A stretch of 64,000 bases of DNA, taken from Chitinophaga pinensis (GTDB taxonomy: Bacteria; Bacteroidota; Bacteroidia; UKL13-3). The notes under the pieces were generated by a model. The model saw nothing but the letters and a program-made list of their open reading frames with translations. It was not told where the DNA came from and searched no databases. Below are positions 32,686 to 42,452 of this stretch, piece after piece. The position numbers and the translations under genes are program-made. The stretch is taken from assembly GCA_945860865.1 (NCBI GenBank), contig CAMARW010000003.1, positions 185,177 to 249,176 on the forward strand, given 5' to 3'. The stretch's first letter is position 1; every line of letters begins with the position of its first letter.

Positions 32686-33687
32686 ATGAGTAAAGAGATC
32701 ATTGTAAGCGGAATTAGGCCAACGGGAAATTTACATTTAGGAAATTATTTAGGTGCGGTAAATAATTTTATAAAAATGCAATATGAGCACCATTGCTACT
32801 TCTTTATTGCTGATTACCATAGCTTAACAACGCATCCCAATCCAGCAGATTTGCATAATAACGTTAAGCAAGTTTTAGTAGAATACCTAGCCTGTGGATT
32901 AGACCCAGAATCGTGTACACTATATATCCAAAGCGATTTACCACAAATTCCAGAATTGTATATGATGCTAAATATGCATGCCAACCTGGGTGAGCTAGAG
33001 CGTGTTGCCTCTTTTAAAGATAAAGCCAGAACCCAACCCAACAATATAAATGCTGGTTTGCTTACCTATCCAGTTCTCATGGCTGCCGATATAATTATTC
33101 ATAAAGCCACCAAAGTACCAGTTGGCAAAGACCAAGAGCAGCACCTAGAAATGGCCAGAACTTTTGGAAACAGGTTTAACCGCGTTTACCAGAAAGAAAT
33201 TTTTCCTGAACCTTTTGCATTTAATTATGGCAATGAATTAATTAAAATACCTGGGTTGCAAGGTGGCGGAAAAATGAGTAAAAGCGATGGTGATGGGAAT
33301 GTAATAAACTTAATAGACACGCCAGAAGTAATTCGCAAGAAAATGAGCAAAGCTGTTACAGATGCCGGTGCAACTGAACCTAACACGCTACCCACCGTTC
33401 CCGTTCAAAATTTGTTTGATATTATGAAATTAGTTTCTACCCAAGATAAACTAAAACATTACCAAGATTTATACGCCTCTTGCAGCATCAGATACGGAGA
33501 TTTTAAAAAGGATTTAGCAGAAGATATGATTGTATACTTACAACCCATTAGAGAAAAAATAAGCGACATCCAACAGAATGAAAATTTATTGAAGAAAGTA
33601 GCACGAATAGGCAAAGAAAAAGCTTCAGAAAGCGCAAACAAAACGCTCAAAGAATGCAGAGAAGCTATTGGTTTTAGATCGTTTTAA
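32686..33687 (+). CDS. trpS: Tryptophanyl-tRNA synthetase
   Basis: The 333-residue class I aminoacyl-tRNA synthetase charges tRNA-Trp. Its HIGH-type motif is PTGNLHLGNYLGA (12-24) and its KMSKS motif is GGKMSKSDGDGN (about residue 196). VPVGKDQEQHLEMAR binds tRNA and the adenylate. The length is typical of bacterial TrpRS. The 181 bases upstream contain no recognisable T-box leader. GAGGG lies about 9 bases before the ATG. Confidence 0.96.
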   Translation: MSKEIIVSGIRPTGNLHLGNYLGAVNNFIKMQYEHHCYFFIADYHSLTTHPNPADLHNNVKQVLVEYLACGLDPESCTLYIQSDLPQIPELYMMLNMHANLGELERVASFKDKARTQPNNINAGLLTYPVLMAADIIIHKATKVPVGKDQEQHLEMARTFGNRFNRVYQKEIFPEPFAFNYGNELIKIPGLQGGGKMSKSDGDGNVINLIDTPEVIRKKMSKAVTDAGATEPNTLPTVPVQNLFDIMKLVSTQDKLKHYQDLYASCSIRYGDFKKDLAEDMIVYLQPIREKISDIQQNENLLKKVARIGKEKASESANKTLKECREAIGFRSF

Positions 33688-33732
33688 ACTATATTATAAT
33701 ACCATTCTTAATTAAAAAACGATTTTACTGTT

Positions 33733-34992
33733 TTAGGTCTTTTGCTTTTTCTTTTGAGCAGAAGGAAACAAAACATTATTTAAAATTAGGCGATATCCGG
33801 GTGAATTGGGGTGTAAATTTAAATCTGTTGGCGGCTCTCCTACTTGATGCTGGTAATCTTCAGGATCATGGCCACCGTAAAAAGTCCATGTTCCTTTACC
33901 AATTGAACCATGAATGTACCGCGCTTCATTTAATGATTTATTTTCACCCAAAATAAGCACATCACTTTTTATAAATGGCTTCCTAAAAGCAGTTGTTTGT
34001 CCCCAAAAACCTTTCACAGTGCTCGTATGATTTTGGTTCAACATGGCTGGAACCATATCCCATTTAGCGCTAAACTCAAACAAAGAAAACACATCATTTT
34101 CTTCGGTAACAGGCCTCGTTCCTTGCATGGCATCAATGTAACTGTGCTCATAAATCATGGGGTCGAAGTATAGTTTATAATCTTTAAATGCAAAGCCTTT
34201 GTTATAATCAAGTTTTTTATCAGCGCCCCAATCGGCTGGGTCTCCATCAAAAACTTGCTCAATAATATCTAGGCCATCAGCAGCCAGTGAAATATCGTAG
34301 GTATCTGTTGCGCTGCACATGGCAAACATAAAACCTCCGCCAATTACAAAATCACGGATTTTTTTTGCTACGGCTAATTTTAATTCAGACACCTTAGCAA
34401 AGCCATGTTTGGCAGCCATTGATTCATTTTCTTTAACTTCTGCTTGATACCAAGCTGCGCGAGAAAATGAGGAATAGAACTTTCCAAATTGCCCAGTAAA
34501 ATCCTCATGATGCACATGTAGCCAATCATAAATACCAAGTTTCCCCATCAATAATTCATCATCGTAAACCACATCATAAGGAATTTCTGCATACGTTAAA
34601 ACTAATGTAACAGCATCATCCCAAGGCTGTTTGGTTTTAGGTGAATACACTGCAATTTTAGGCGCTTTAAGCAATCTAACCATTTCCATGTTAACATCTG
34701 GCTTGCTAATTTCAGTTAAGATTTCTGTAACCTGACCTTCACTAATAATTTCATAAGTAATGCCTCTAATTTTACACTCTTTTTCTATGAGGTCGTTGTA
34801 TGCTATCATAAAACTACCTCCTCTATAATTGAGCAGCCAATTTACCTCAAGGTCTTTTTTAAGCACCCAAAATGATAGTCCGTATGACTTTAAATGATTT
34901 TTCTGAACTCCATCCATTGGAATTAATAACCGCACTGCATTGGCATTTAGTGGAATAAACGCCATACAAATAAAAAGCATTATTTTTCTCAC
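33733..34992 (-). CDS. Exported 'asparagine synthetase B'-type protein (GATase-like fold; function unproven)
   Basis: The 419-residue protein has a signal peptide (MRKIMLFICMAFIPLNANA), so it acts outside the cytoplasm. Bacteroidota homologues are often labelled asparagine synthetase B, but no N-terminal Cys glutaminase or ATP pyrophosphatase loop is visible. The pattern DWLHVHHEDFTGQFGKFY, FVIGGGFMFAMCSATDTYD and GTWTFYGGHDPEDYQHQ resembles ThuA/class I amidotransferase-like folds. I chose the GTG at 34992: it overlaps the stop of the upstream gene as GTGA, has GGAGGAG upstream and starts a clean signal peptide. Confidence 0.72.
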   Translation of the reverse strand: MRKIMLFICMAFIPLNANAVRLLIPMDGVQKNHLKSYGLSFWVLKKDLEVNWLLNYRGGSFMIAYNDLIEKECKIRGITYEIISEGQVTEILTEISKPDVNMEMVRLLKAPKIAVYSPKTKQPWDDAVTLVLTYAEIPYDVVYDDELLMGKLGIYDWLHVHHEDFTGQFGKFYSSFSRAAWYQAEVKENESMAAKHGFAKVSELKLAVAKKIRDFVIGGGFMFAMCSATDTYDISLAADGLDIIEQVFDGDPADWGADKKLDYNKGFAFKDYKLYFDPMIYEHSYIDAMQGTRPVTEENDVFSLFEFSAKWDMVPAMLNQNHTSTVKGFWGQTTAFRKPFIKSDVLILGENKSLNEARYIHGSIGKGTWTFYGGHDPEDYQHQVGEPPTDLNLHPNSPGYRLILNNVLFPSAQKKKQKT

Positions 34993-35771
34993 AAACACTC
35001 CTCCATATTTTTATTTGAATGTAAAATAATGCTATTGCTTAATATCTGATATACATGCAATAATTCTGGATTATGGGCGAGTATTTTTTGATGCATTTCT
35101 ATGGTATTAATATCATTTCTATTAGCAGGGCCTGTTTGAGCCAAATGTGGCTCAAGGTTTATTATTTTATGAGCTGTTTCAATTATTAAAGGTTTAAGCA
35201 AGTTAAATGAAAGCTGATTAGATTTTAAAAAAGAATCGGCCAATACATACAAATGATTGGTGAAATTATTCACAACAACTGCAGCTAAATGTAATTGTTG
35301 ACGCTGATTTTCATTCAAAATCTGCACATTGTTCGTAATCCTATCTGCCAATGCTTCTAAAATCCTAGTATTTTCTTCTGAATTTCCTTCAATACAGATG
35401 GGCACCGATTTGAAATCAACATTTAAGTTTTCACTGAAACTTTGTATAGGCCAAAAAACGCCGAAATGCTTTTGTTTTTGCAACACAAATTTAGATAACA
35501 TACCTGAACAATGAACTACTAACCCTTGCACTTTTAATTGCTCAGAAATGCCCACAATTGCCTGATCTGATAGGGCTAAAAAATAAACGTCGCACTGAAC
35601 TGGAACCTTTGTTATACTTGAATAAAACGGCACATTAAATTGTTTAGCAAAAGAATTTCCTTTAGTTTCATCTCTGGCATAAACGCCTGCAATTTGAACA
35701 TCAGTTTGCTGAAAGGCACTAGCCAAATGTTTAGCCATTCTGCCATTGCCTAAAATAAAAATACTAAGCAT
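34989..35771 (-). CDS. Rossmann-like oxidoreductase with DUF2520 domain
   Basis: The 260-residue protein has an N-terminal NADP-binding fold (MLSIFILGNGRMAKHLASAF, with a GNGRMA dinucleotide loop; VYFLALSDQAI) and a C-terminal helical DUF2520 domain (QLHLAAVVVNNFTNHLYVLAD, then GPANRNDINTIEMH). The arrangement is that of ketopantoate or 6-phosphogluconate dehydrogenase-like enzymes. The substrate is unknown. It is translationally coupled to the exported protein gene downstream by a GTGA overlap. Confidence 0.85.
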   Translation of the reverse strand: MLSIFILGNGRMAKHLASAFQQTDVQIAGVYARDETKGNSFAKQFNVPFYSSITKVPVQCDVYFLALSDQAIVGISEQLKVQGLVVHCSGMLSKFVLQKQKHFGVFWPIQSFSENLNVDFKSVPICIEGNSEENTRILEALADRITNNVQILNENQRQQLHLAAVVVNNFTNHLYVLADSFLKSNQLSFNLLKPLIIETAHKIINLEPHLAQTGPANRNDINTIEMHQKILAHNPELLHVYQILSNSIILHSNKNMEECL

Positions 35772-35838
35772 AATTACTTCCTTTCATACTTGTCAAATAT
35801 ACTTAAATAACTACTTTCGTACGAATCAATTTTATCCA

Positions 35839-36735
35839 ATGAGAATACTTTTAATTTTATTTATTAGCTTACTTTTCTCTTCTACAACTAAATCTCAAAT
35901 AAAAAGAAAATTCAACTTTGGTTTCGAACAAAAAGATAGCGATAAAGATGGCATAAGCGATAAAAGAGATAAATGTCCGGAAACACCACCCAACACCCAA
36001 GTTGATGCATTTGGATGCTCCATAATCAAAAGTGATTTTACAATTATAGATACAGATCTTGATGGCATTCCAGATTTATTAGATTCCTGTTTAAAAATTG
36101 CAGGTGTTGTTAGTTTAAATGGTTGTCCAGATACAGATGGTGATGGTATTGCAGACCATCTAGATAATTGCCCTAAACAAGCAGGATCAGCAGCATTGAA
36201 AGGCTGCCCAGATAGAGATAACGATGGCATACAAGATGATTTAGATGAATGTCCGGATGCTTTTGGATTAACACACCTTAATGGTTGTATGGACTTAGAT
36301 GGCGATAATATTGTAGACCAGCTTGATGATTGTCCTACCCACCCTGGAAGCATAGCCAACAAAGGTTGTCCTGAATTAGACATACAATTGCAAAAAGTTT
36401 TAAATGAAGCGCGAGAAGGCATAAAATTTAAAAAAGGAAGTGCAGAAATCCTGTCTAACTCACATCCATTTTTAATGAAATTGGTTCAGGTTATTCAAAA
36501 AAACCAAGAAATGAAATTTGAAATTTATTGTTATACAGAGGAAAATAAGGATAAGAAAAGCAATGAGCAACTTGCTATAAGCAGGGCAGCAACAATAGAA
36601 TCGTATTTAATTTCAAAAGGGGTTTACTCTAAAAGATTGACATATAAATCATTTGGCGAAACAGATAAAACTTTGCCACTGCGCGTAGGAGTTAATAATC
36701 AGACATTGATTTTGGCGATTTATATTAATCCTTAG
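35839..36735 (+). CDS. OmpA-like outer-membrane protein with thrombospondin type 3 repeats
   Basis: The 298-residue protein has a signal peptide (MRILLILFISLLFSSTTKSQ). Five calcium-binding TSP3 repeats follow (DSDKDGISDKRDKC, DTDLDGIPDLLDSC, DTDGDGIADHLDNC, DRDNDGIQDDLDEC, DLDGDNIVDQLDDC). The C-terminus is a divergent OmpA/MotB-like peptidoglycan-binding domain (KFKKGSAEIL, NEQLAISRAATIESYLISKG). No N-terminal beta-barrel is present. It probably spans the periplasm and tethers the outer membrane to the wall. I chose the ATG at 35839; an open frame 31 codons upstream overlaps the divergent gene. Confidence 0.88.
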   Translation: MRILLILFISLLFSSTTKSQIKRKFNFGFEQKDSDKDGISDKRDKCPETPPNTQVDAFGCSIIKSDFTIIDTDLDGIPDLLDSCLKIAGVVSLNGCPDTDGDGIADHLDNCPKQAGSAALKGCPDRDNDGIQDDLDECPDAFGLTHLNGCMDLDGDNIVDQLDDCPTHPGSIANKGCPELDIQLQKVLNEAREGIKFKKGSAEILSNSHPFLMKLVQVIQKNQEMKFEIYCYTEENKDKKSNEQLAISRAATIESYLISKGVYSKRLTYKSFGETDKTLPLRVGVNNQTLILAIYINP

Positions 36736-36769
36736 TTAAACCCTGCTTATTTACCAGGCAAATATTAAC

Positions 36770-37627
36770 TTACTCTTTCCTAAAAATAACGCTGCGTTGT
36801 GTTAAACCATAACCAGTAAAAGAACCAATAGCGCCTGTAACATTAGACTTTACCGAGACTGGTGTAGCAAATGGACCACCATTTCCTGCAGCACTTCTAA
36901 ACGAATCCCAGAAAAGAAATTCTTTTCGCCCAATTGTTGCCAAATAAATGTGAAGGGTATCATTGTATTTGTAGGGACTAAAATTAAAAAATGGTCGTGG
37001 TTGGTTATTTATTTGGGAATCATCAAATGTATAAAACCTGCTACCGTAACCCCAACCTGTTAAAATGGGAATAAATCCATTTCTTAAAGTTAGTCGGTAA
37101 TTATCTTGCTCTGGCCCATCCATCCAATTCATATAAAAAAACACATTAGTATCTTTTTCTGTTGGTTCGAACCAAAAATTAAGGCTGTCGATGGTTTTGG
37201 GTTTAGGGATAAAGGTTGTGCCTGTGATACTCCTTCCATCTTTAAGAAACACTTCTAATTTATAAGGTTTATTGGCTGTACCTCTAAAGTCTGGACTTAA
37301 ATAAATTCCGGGGAAAATAGTATCTACATAATCAATAAATTGAAACCTATTTACGATGTCAAAAATGGTATCAACTCCAATTATATCACCTTCTGTTATG
37401 TATACTTCGGCCCCACTAACGGCAGCTAAATTTAGGCTGGGATTAAAATAATCGAGGGTTTTGGAGAGAATTACATAATTAAAATTAATAGACAATTGAT
37501 TAATGGATGCTTCAACCACAAGCTCCTCTTTAGACATGGGAACATTTATTTTTATTTTCTTTTCACAAGAAACGAGTGAAATTAAAAGCAGCCATAAAAC
37601 ACCTATATTGATTATTTGCCTTGTCAT
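36770..37627 (-). CDS. DUF4249 lipoprotein, partner of the TonB-dependent receptor
   Basis: The 285-residue protein has a lipoprotein signal (LLLISLVSCEKKI; Cys at about 21). It continues with ELVVEASINQ, AAVSGAEVYITEG, YKLEVFLKDGRSITGTTFIP and an Ig/transthyretin-like N-terminal domain, as in DUF4249. These lipoproteins are encoded directly downstream of TonB receptors in Bacteroidota and are thought to be surface partners in uptake, but the cargo is not established. Only 3 bases separate it from the receptor gene. It contains one copy of the GGTTCGAACC palindrome. Confidence 0.85.
   Translation of the reverse strand: MTRQIINIGVLWLLLISLVSCEKKIKINVPMSKEELVVEASINQLSINFNYVILSKTLDYFNPSLNLAAVSGAEVYITEGDIIGVDTIFDIVNRFQFIDYVDTIFPGIYLSPDFRGTANKPYKLEVFLKDGRSITGTTFIPKPKTIDSLNFWFEPTEKDTNVFFYMNWMDGPEQDNYRLTLRNGFIPILTGWGYGSRFYTFDDSQINNQPRPFFNFSPYKYNDTLHIYLATIGRKEFLFWDSFRSAAGNGGPFATPVSVKSNVTGAIGSFTGYGLTQRSVIFRKE
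37164..37173. repeat. GGTTCGAACC palindrome, copy 3
   Basis: Exact palindrome in the DUF4249 gene, read on the minus strand as (t)GG TTC GAA CC (Trp-Phe-Glu-Pro, codon phase 2). Confidence 0.7.
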
Positions 37628-37630
37628 AAT

Positions 37631-40018
37631 TTAAAATTTAAAATTCCATTGAACAGAAGGTAAAATTGGAAACAAATATACCATATAAGCTTTAACAGTT
37701 TGCGTTTGAACATCAGGCAAAAAATAAATGAAATATGGATTAGCTCTATTATAAATATTATAGATGCTAAAATTCCAGCTACTTTCAAACTTTTTGGTTT
37801 GTTTAGATAAATAGGTAAATGAAACGTCTGCCCTATGATAAGCAGGCATTCGGTAAGAGTTTACATCTGAGTACCTATCTACAAAAACAAAAAGCGGCTC
37901 ACCAGTTTGTGGGTCGATTCCAAATCTATATGCGTACCTAGAATCGGGAAGCGTGGTTGCATTACCGGTGCCATAAACAAACACAAAGTTTGAAGCCCAT
38001 TTTTTACTTATCTGATAACTCAGTAAAAGAGAGAAATCGTGTGTTCTATCATACCTATAAAAATAAGCTTTACCATTGTTTAATTCATCAAATTGCCTTG
38101 TAGTTCTGCTCCAAGTGTAACCTACCCATCCATTAAATTTGCCTTCTTTTTTACGCAAGAATAATTCTAATCCGTAGCTTAAACCTTCGCCAAAAATCAT
38201 TTCATTTTCTAGATTCTGGTTAAAAAACAAATTGGCACCAGGCTTAAACTCAATTTGATTTCGCATGGGTTTGTAATATATTTCGGCAGAGGTTTCGTAA
38301 GTATTTTGTTTTAAATTTCTAAAATAACCAATGGCATATTGGCGGGCCATTTGAGGCTTTATAAGCCTGCTACTTGGCACCCATAAATCAAGAGGAAACT
38401 GTGCACCAGAGGTAGTTGCTAAATGTAAAAATTGATATGTTTGCGTGTAAGAAGCTTTGATGCTAGACACTTCATTAATCAAATAATTGGCGTTAAATCT
38501 TGGTTCAAGCCTTGGATAAAAAGCAATGGTTTGGCCAGCTGTATACTGCTTAGAACCTCCATCTGGCAATCCTGTATTATTATCGAAATTTTGCTGCGTG
38601 TAGGGCCCAACCAATTGGAAAGCTACAGCCCTCAAACCATAATTTAGCGACCAGCGTTGATTTACGTTCCACTCATCCAAAAAATACAAAGCGTACTCAT
38701 GTGCAAACTGTTTATTTATCTCTTCGTTGATGCTGGTTCGTCCAACATTTCCGGATAAAATTCCGGGGGTAAACGTATGAAAAGTATAATTAAAGCCATA
38801 TTTTACCATATGTTTTTCATGTGCAAACCAGGTAAAATCACTTTTTAAATTCCAATCTACTAAACCACTTCTTACGCTAAAGCCGCCAGACCCAAATTTA
38901 AAATCGTTAAACAATTCATACCTATTAAACACCACACTGGTATTGCTAAAAAGTTTAGGATTAAATACATGGTTCCACCTCAGGGTGGCAGTACTGTTTC
39001 CCCAACCTAAATTAAAGTTAACAGCCCGGTTTGTGGGACTTTTAAAATCAAGGATATCTCTTCCAAAATAACCTGAAACAAACAGCCTATCTTTTTGACC
39101 CAGAATAAAATTTAGTTTTAAATTTAGATCATAAAAGTAATAACTATTTCCAGATAAATCTTCTGGGATAAAAGGTTTAGCAAGAACATCAATATAGGTT
39201 CTTCTCCCAGAAATCAAGAAACTACTTTTGCCTTTTTCTATGGGACCTTCGGCGGTTAAGCGAGACGATATTAAACCAATTCCTCCACTGTATTTAAAAT
39301 TCTGGTTATTTCCTTCTCGCATACTAACATTGAGAATAGACGACAATCTACCACCGTAATTAGCGGGCATTCCACCCTTTATAACTTCAATCCCTTTTAC
39401 GGCATCAGAGTTGAAAACAGACAAAAATCCAAACAAATGTGAAGGATTATAAACCACTGCTTCGTCCATTAAAATAAGATTTTGATCTGGTCCACCACCG
39501 CGCACATAAAAGCCTGTGCTGGCTTCCCCACCACTTTTAATTCCTGGCATGAGTGTTATAGCTTTTAAAACATCGGGTTCGCCAAAAATTACGGGCAATG
39601 ATTTTAATTTTTCTCCACTCATTTCAATCCTACTCATCTCTGTGCTCCGCACATTTTTATCCAAGCGTTCGCTGTTAATTACCACTTCTTTTACTTCTCT
39701 ATTTTGAGGAACAAGCGCAATTTGTAAGCCTTTTAATTTAGATTTTTTAATATCAATGGTTTTAGATTGATACCCAACATATGAGCATATTATTTGCAAA
39801 GTATTTGAGGGAACCGAAAGCGAGAAATATCCATAATTATTGGTTACTGTACCAACAGTAGATTCTTTATTTTTTACGGTTGCTCCTATTAATGTTTCGC
39901 CATTTATACTATCTTGAACATAGCCGTAAATTGAAATATTTTGACCATAAATTTCATGAGTCAAACCTCCATAAATAAACAATAAAATTACAATTATATA
40001 TTGAGGCTTCAAATGCAT
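37631..40018 (-). CDS. TonB-dependent outer-membrane receptor with carboxypeptidase-regulatory-like domain
   Basis: The 795-residue protein has an N-terminal signal peptide. A regulatory-like beta-sandwich (ISIYGYVQDSINGETLIGAT, about 25-110) is followed by the plug (GIKSGGEASTGFYVRGG, GGMPANYGGRLSSILNV, about 115-235) and a 22-strand-type barrel ending in VQWNFKF. It imports a substrate across the outer membrane with TonB energy. There is no SusD partner; instead a DUF4249 lipoprotein follows. No Fur-like box or sugar enzymes nearby hint at the cargo. The ATG at 40018 is preferred over a TTG two codons upstream. Confidence 0.92.
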   Translation of the reverse strand: MHLKPQYIIVILLFIYGGLTHEIYGQNISIYGYVQDSINGETLIGATVKNKESTVGTVTNNYGYFSLSVPSNTLQIICSYVGYQSKTIDIKKSKLKGLQIALVPQNREVKEVVINSERLDKNVRSTEMSRIEMSGEKLKSLPVIFGEPDVLKAITLMPGIKSGGEASTGFYVRGGGPDQNLILMDEAVVYNPSHLFGFLSVFNSDAVKGIEVIKGGMPANYGGRLSSILNVSMREGNNQNFKYSGGIGLISSRLTAEGPIEKGKSSFLISGRRTYIDVLAKPFIPEDLSGNSYYFYDLNLKLNFILGQKDRLFVSGYFGRDILDFKSPTNRAVNFNLGWGNSTATLRWNHVFNPKLFSNTSVVFNRYELFNDFKFGSGGFSVRSGLVDWNLKSDFTWFAHEKHMVKYGFNYTFHTFTPGILSGNVGRTSINEEINKQFAHEYALYFLDEWNVNQRWSLNYGLRAVAFQLVGPYTQQNFDNNTGLPDGGSKQYTAGQTIAFYPRLEPRFNANYLINEVSSIKASYTQTYQFLHLATTSGAQFPLDLWVPSSRLIKPQMARQYAIGYFRNLKQNTYETSAEIYYKPMRNQIEFKPGANLFFNQNLENEMIFGEGLSYGLELFLRKKEGKFNGWVGYTWSRTTRQFDELNNGKAYFYRYDRTHDFSLLLSYQISKKWASNFVFVYGTGNATTLPDSRYAYRFGIDPQTGEPLFVFVDRYSDVNSYRMPAYHRADVSFTYLSKQTKKFESSWNFSIYNIYNRANPYFIYFLPDVQTQTVKAYMVYLFPILPSVQWNFKF

Positions 40019-40101
40019 TTTCAAATTTATGAATTAATACATAATCAACAACGAAAAACCTCAAAGGTTTATTGGTTCAAACAAGTTGAGGTATTGCCTA
40101 T

Positions 40102-40872
40102 TTAATGATCAGCTGTTTTGCTCTTTGTGAATACGCTTTTTAATTTAACTGCAGGAACCCAAATTTTGGAGAGCAAATATTTTATTGGGCTTTCTTTATT
40201 TACATGCCAAACAGTTGTTCTGCTTGATTCAACACGATTTTGATGAATGGTATAGGCATAGGCAGCGATAGAAGTTCTGTATTGGTGCTCTGGAAAATTG
40301 ATAGGATCATAACCATGCAAAGTATAGCTTCGGCAATGCATTATTGCCAACCTGTTAAATGGCACGTCAATAGCAGTTTTTTCTCCCGTTCTAGCGTCTT
40401 CCAAACGCAACTCGCCGCCGTATTCCTTTTTCCAATCTTTGTTTATATAAAGTAAGATATTTAAATTCCGATACCAATTATGGTGCAGTGGATGGTAATT
40501 AAAATCTGCATGCATATCTAAAAAACTACCCTTTTTACCTTGGTGAATTCCGCCACCGTAAAAAGTTGGGTCTATAAAGATATCTTCATTTGTAATGTAT
40601 GTAATCCATGCGGCAAAACGTGGGCTAATTAAATCTTGGTACAATTCTTCAAACAAGCCACCAAGTTCATTATATTTACTTTTTTCAAATTTATTCTTGG
40701 CAAAAACATAATCGGCACTGGGAGCGTCAATTTCCGGAATTTGATTGTAAAGCTCGGTAAGTTTATCCACTTCGCAAATGCCATCAATTCCGATATGCGG
40801 AAATGGGCGAGCTTCTAGAAACTGTTTACGGTAGTCGTTTTTGTTGGCTTCTATAAAATCAAAACGAATCAT
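40102..40872 (-). CDS. 2-oxoglutarate/Fe(II)-dependent oxygenase (prolyl-4-hydroxylase-like)
   Basis: The 256-residue cytoplasmic protein has a jelly-roll dioxygenase core. Iron ligands are in DMHADFNYHP (HxD), and the distal His in YTLHGYD, followed by YRTSIAAY, whose Arg binds 2-oxoglutarate. NILLYINKDWKKEYGGELRL is the typical middle segment of the P4H-like superfamily. Bacterial relatives modify proteins, small molecules or glycans; the substrate is unknown. The gene has no obvious operon partner. Confidence 0.87.
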   Translation of the reverse strand: MIRFDFIEANKNDYRKQFLEARPFPHIGIDGICEVDKLTELYNQIPEIDAPSADYVFAKNKFEKSKYNELGGLFEELYQDLISPRFAAWITYITNEDIFIDPTFYGGGIHQGKKGSFLDMHADFNYHPLHHNWYRNLNILLYINKDWKKEYGGELRLEDARTGEKTAIDVPFNRLAIMHCRSYTLHGYDPINFPEHQYRTSIAAYAYTIHQNRVESSRTTVWHVNKESPIKYLLSKIWVPAVKLKSVFTKSKTADH

Positions 40873-40941
40873 GATATTGCTTTATTTGATAGCAAAAAAA
40901 GCAATATCAAATGAATTAAAAATGATAAAAATCAGTAAAAT

Positions 40942-42372
40942 TTAATACACATAAAATGAGAATACGCCTCTGCCTCCGTTGGCAAATATTCCTTCTATAA
41001 CTAATTGTCCACGAGCCGTTTCTAAAGCTTTAATTAAATCTGTAACATCATTAAAATCTTTTTTGTTGATAGAAGTTATCACAAAACCTTCTTGTATTCC
41101 CATCTGAGCAATTTTGCCCCCTTTGATATTACTTATTCTATACCCAGATTTAATATTTAGCTTATCTTTTTCTAGTTTGGAAATAGGTTGAAAATCTGCA
41201 CCCAAATTGGCAGAACCAACAGTTCCTTTGCGCATTATTGCGGTAGTTCCCTCTTGGTTTAATAATTTAAGGTTAGTGCTATTTATTTTCCCTGATCTAA
41301 GGTATTCAATTTTCACCTTATCGTTCGGCCTCAAATAGGCAATTTGTTCATCAAAATTGGCTTTGCTGTCAATATCTTTATCGTTTATTTTAAGTACAAT
41401 ATCTCCAGATTGAATGCCAGCTTGATCTCCCGGACCCTCCGCAAGCACATGGTCTACCAAAACACCATGATTGTTTGTAAGGTTTAATCTTCCGGCAGTA
41501 GACGCATCAATGTCTTTTACATCTAGTCCCGTAAATCCTCTTTGAACCTCTCTAAACTCCACTAAATCTTTCACAATTTTTGCCACAATATTTACGGGTA
41601 TGGCAAATCCGTAACCGTTATATGAACCGGTATTACTGGCAATAGCAGTGTTTATGCCAATTAACCTTCCCTCTAAATCTACTAGCGCACCACCGCTATT
41701 TCCAGGATTAATAGCGGCATCTGTTTGAATAAAACTTTCTATAGGAAACTGATTATTAACAATGTTAATATTCCTACCTTTAGCACTAACAATACCGGCT
41801 GTAACAGTAGAAGTTAAATTAAAAGGATTGCCCACAGCAAGCACCCATTCTCCTACTTGCACATTATCTGAATTTCCGATGGTTAAATGAGGCAAGTTTT
41901 TTCCATCTATTTTTAATAGTGCTAAATCAGAAGAAGGATCTGTGCCAATTATTTTTGCCGCGTATGATTGCTTATTATTATTGGTGATTACCTCAATTTG
42001 GTTAGCATCTTTTACCACATGAAAATTTGTAACTATATAACCATCAGCCGACAAGATTACACCCGAACCAGAACTTGCCACAGGACCACGCCTACCAAAG
42101 AAATCCATTCCACTCCAAAAGTCGTAAAATGGATCTTGATAAGCCCTTTGATTAGTAATTGTTTTTATAAAAACAACCCCTTGTGTAGAGGCTTGAGATG
42201 CAGTTACAAAATCAGTTGAAAAATTGGCCATTCCTTTGTAATTAACCTGCGATACTTTCGATTCTAAATTGGACTGCTCTAAAACAACCAATTTGGGATT
42301 CATTTTATTGATAAAAAAAGCACCGGCAATTCCGCCAGCAAAACCTAAGATTACTACTGCTATTTTATTCAT
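40942..42372 (-). CDS. DegP/HtrA-type periplasmic serine protease with two PDZ domains
   Basis: The 476-residue protein has an N-terminal membrane anchor or signal (AVVILGFAGGIAGAFFI). The catalytic triad is H118 (TNFHVVKDA), D149 (SSDLALLK) and S226 (NPGNSGGALV), with trypsin-fold spacing. PDZ1 lies at about 285-375 (VDHVLAEGPGDQAGIQSGDI) and PDZ2 at about 390-476 (IKGGKIAQMGIQEGFVITSI). It degrades or refolds misfolded envelope proteins. The upstream 80 bases up to the DUF1573 stop hold no clear terminator. Confidence 0.94.
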   Translation of the reverse strand: MNKIAVVILGFAGGIAGAFFINKMNPKLVVLEQSNLESKVSQVNYKGMANFSTDFVTASQASTQGVVFIKTITNQRAYQDPFYDFWSGMDFFGRRGPVASSGSGVILSADGYIVTNFHVVKDANQIEVITNNNKQSYAAKIIGTDPSSDLALLKIDGKNLPHLTIGNSDNVQVGEWVLAVGNPFNLTSTVTAGIVSAKGRNINIVNNQFPIESFIQTDAAINPGNSGGALVDLEGRLIGINTAIASNTGSYNGYGFAIPVNIVAKIVKDLVEFREVQRGFTGLDVKDIDASTAGRLNLTNNHGVLVDHVLAEGPGDQAGIQSGDIVLKINDKDIDSKANFDEQIAYLRPNDKVKIEYLRSGKINSTNLKLLNQEGTTAIMRKGTVGSANLGADFQPISKLEKDKLNIKSGYRISNIKGGKIAQMGIQEGFVITSINKKDFNDVTDLIKALETARGQLVIEGIFANGGRGVFSFYVY

Positions 42373-42452
42373 ATCAAGATTGTTTAAAAAATTCTACACA
42401 AAAATTTGTCCAACCTAAAACAAGTAAATTTTGTCAGTTTTTATTGACTTTT

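Noticed and set aside
35895-36422. A 175-codon minus-strand open frame opposite the TSP3 repeats
   Set aside because: Its apparent repeats simply mirror the DxDxDG calcium repeats of the real gene on the plus strand.
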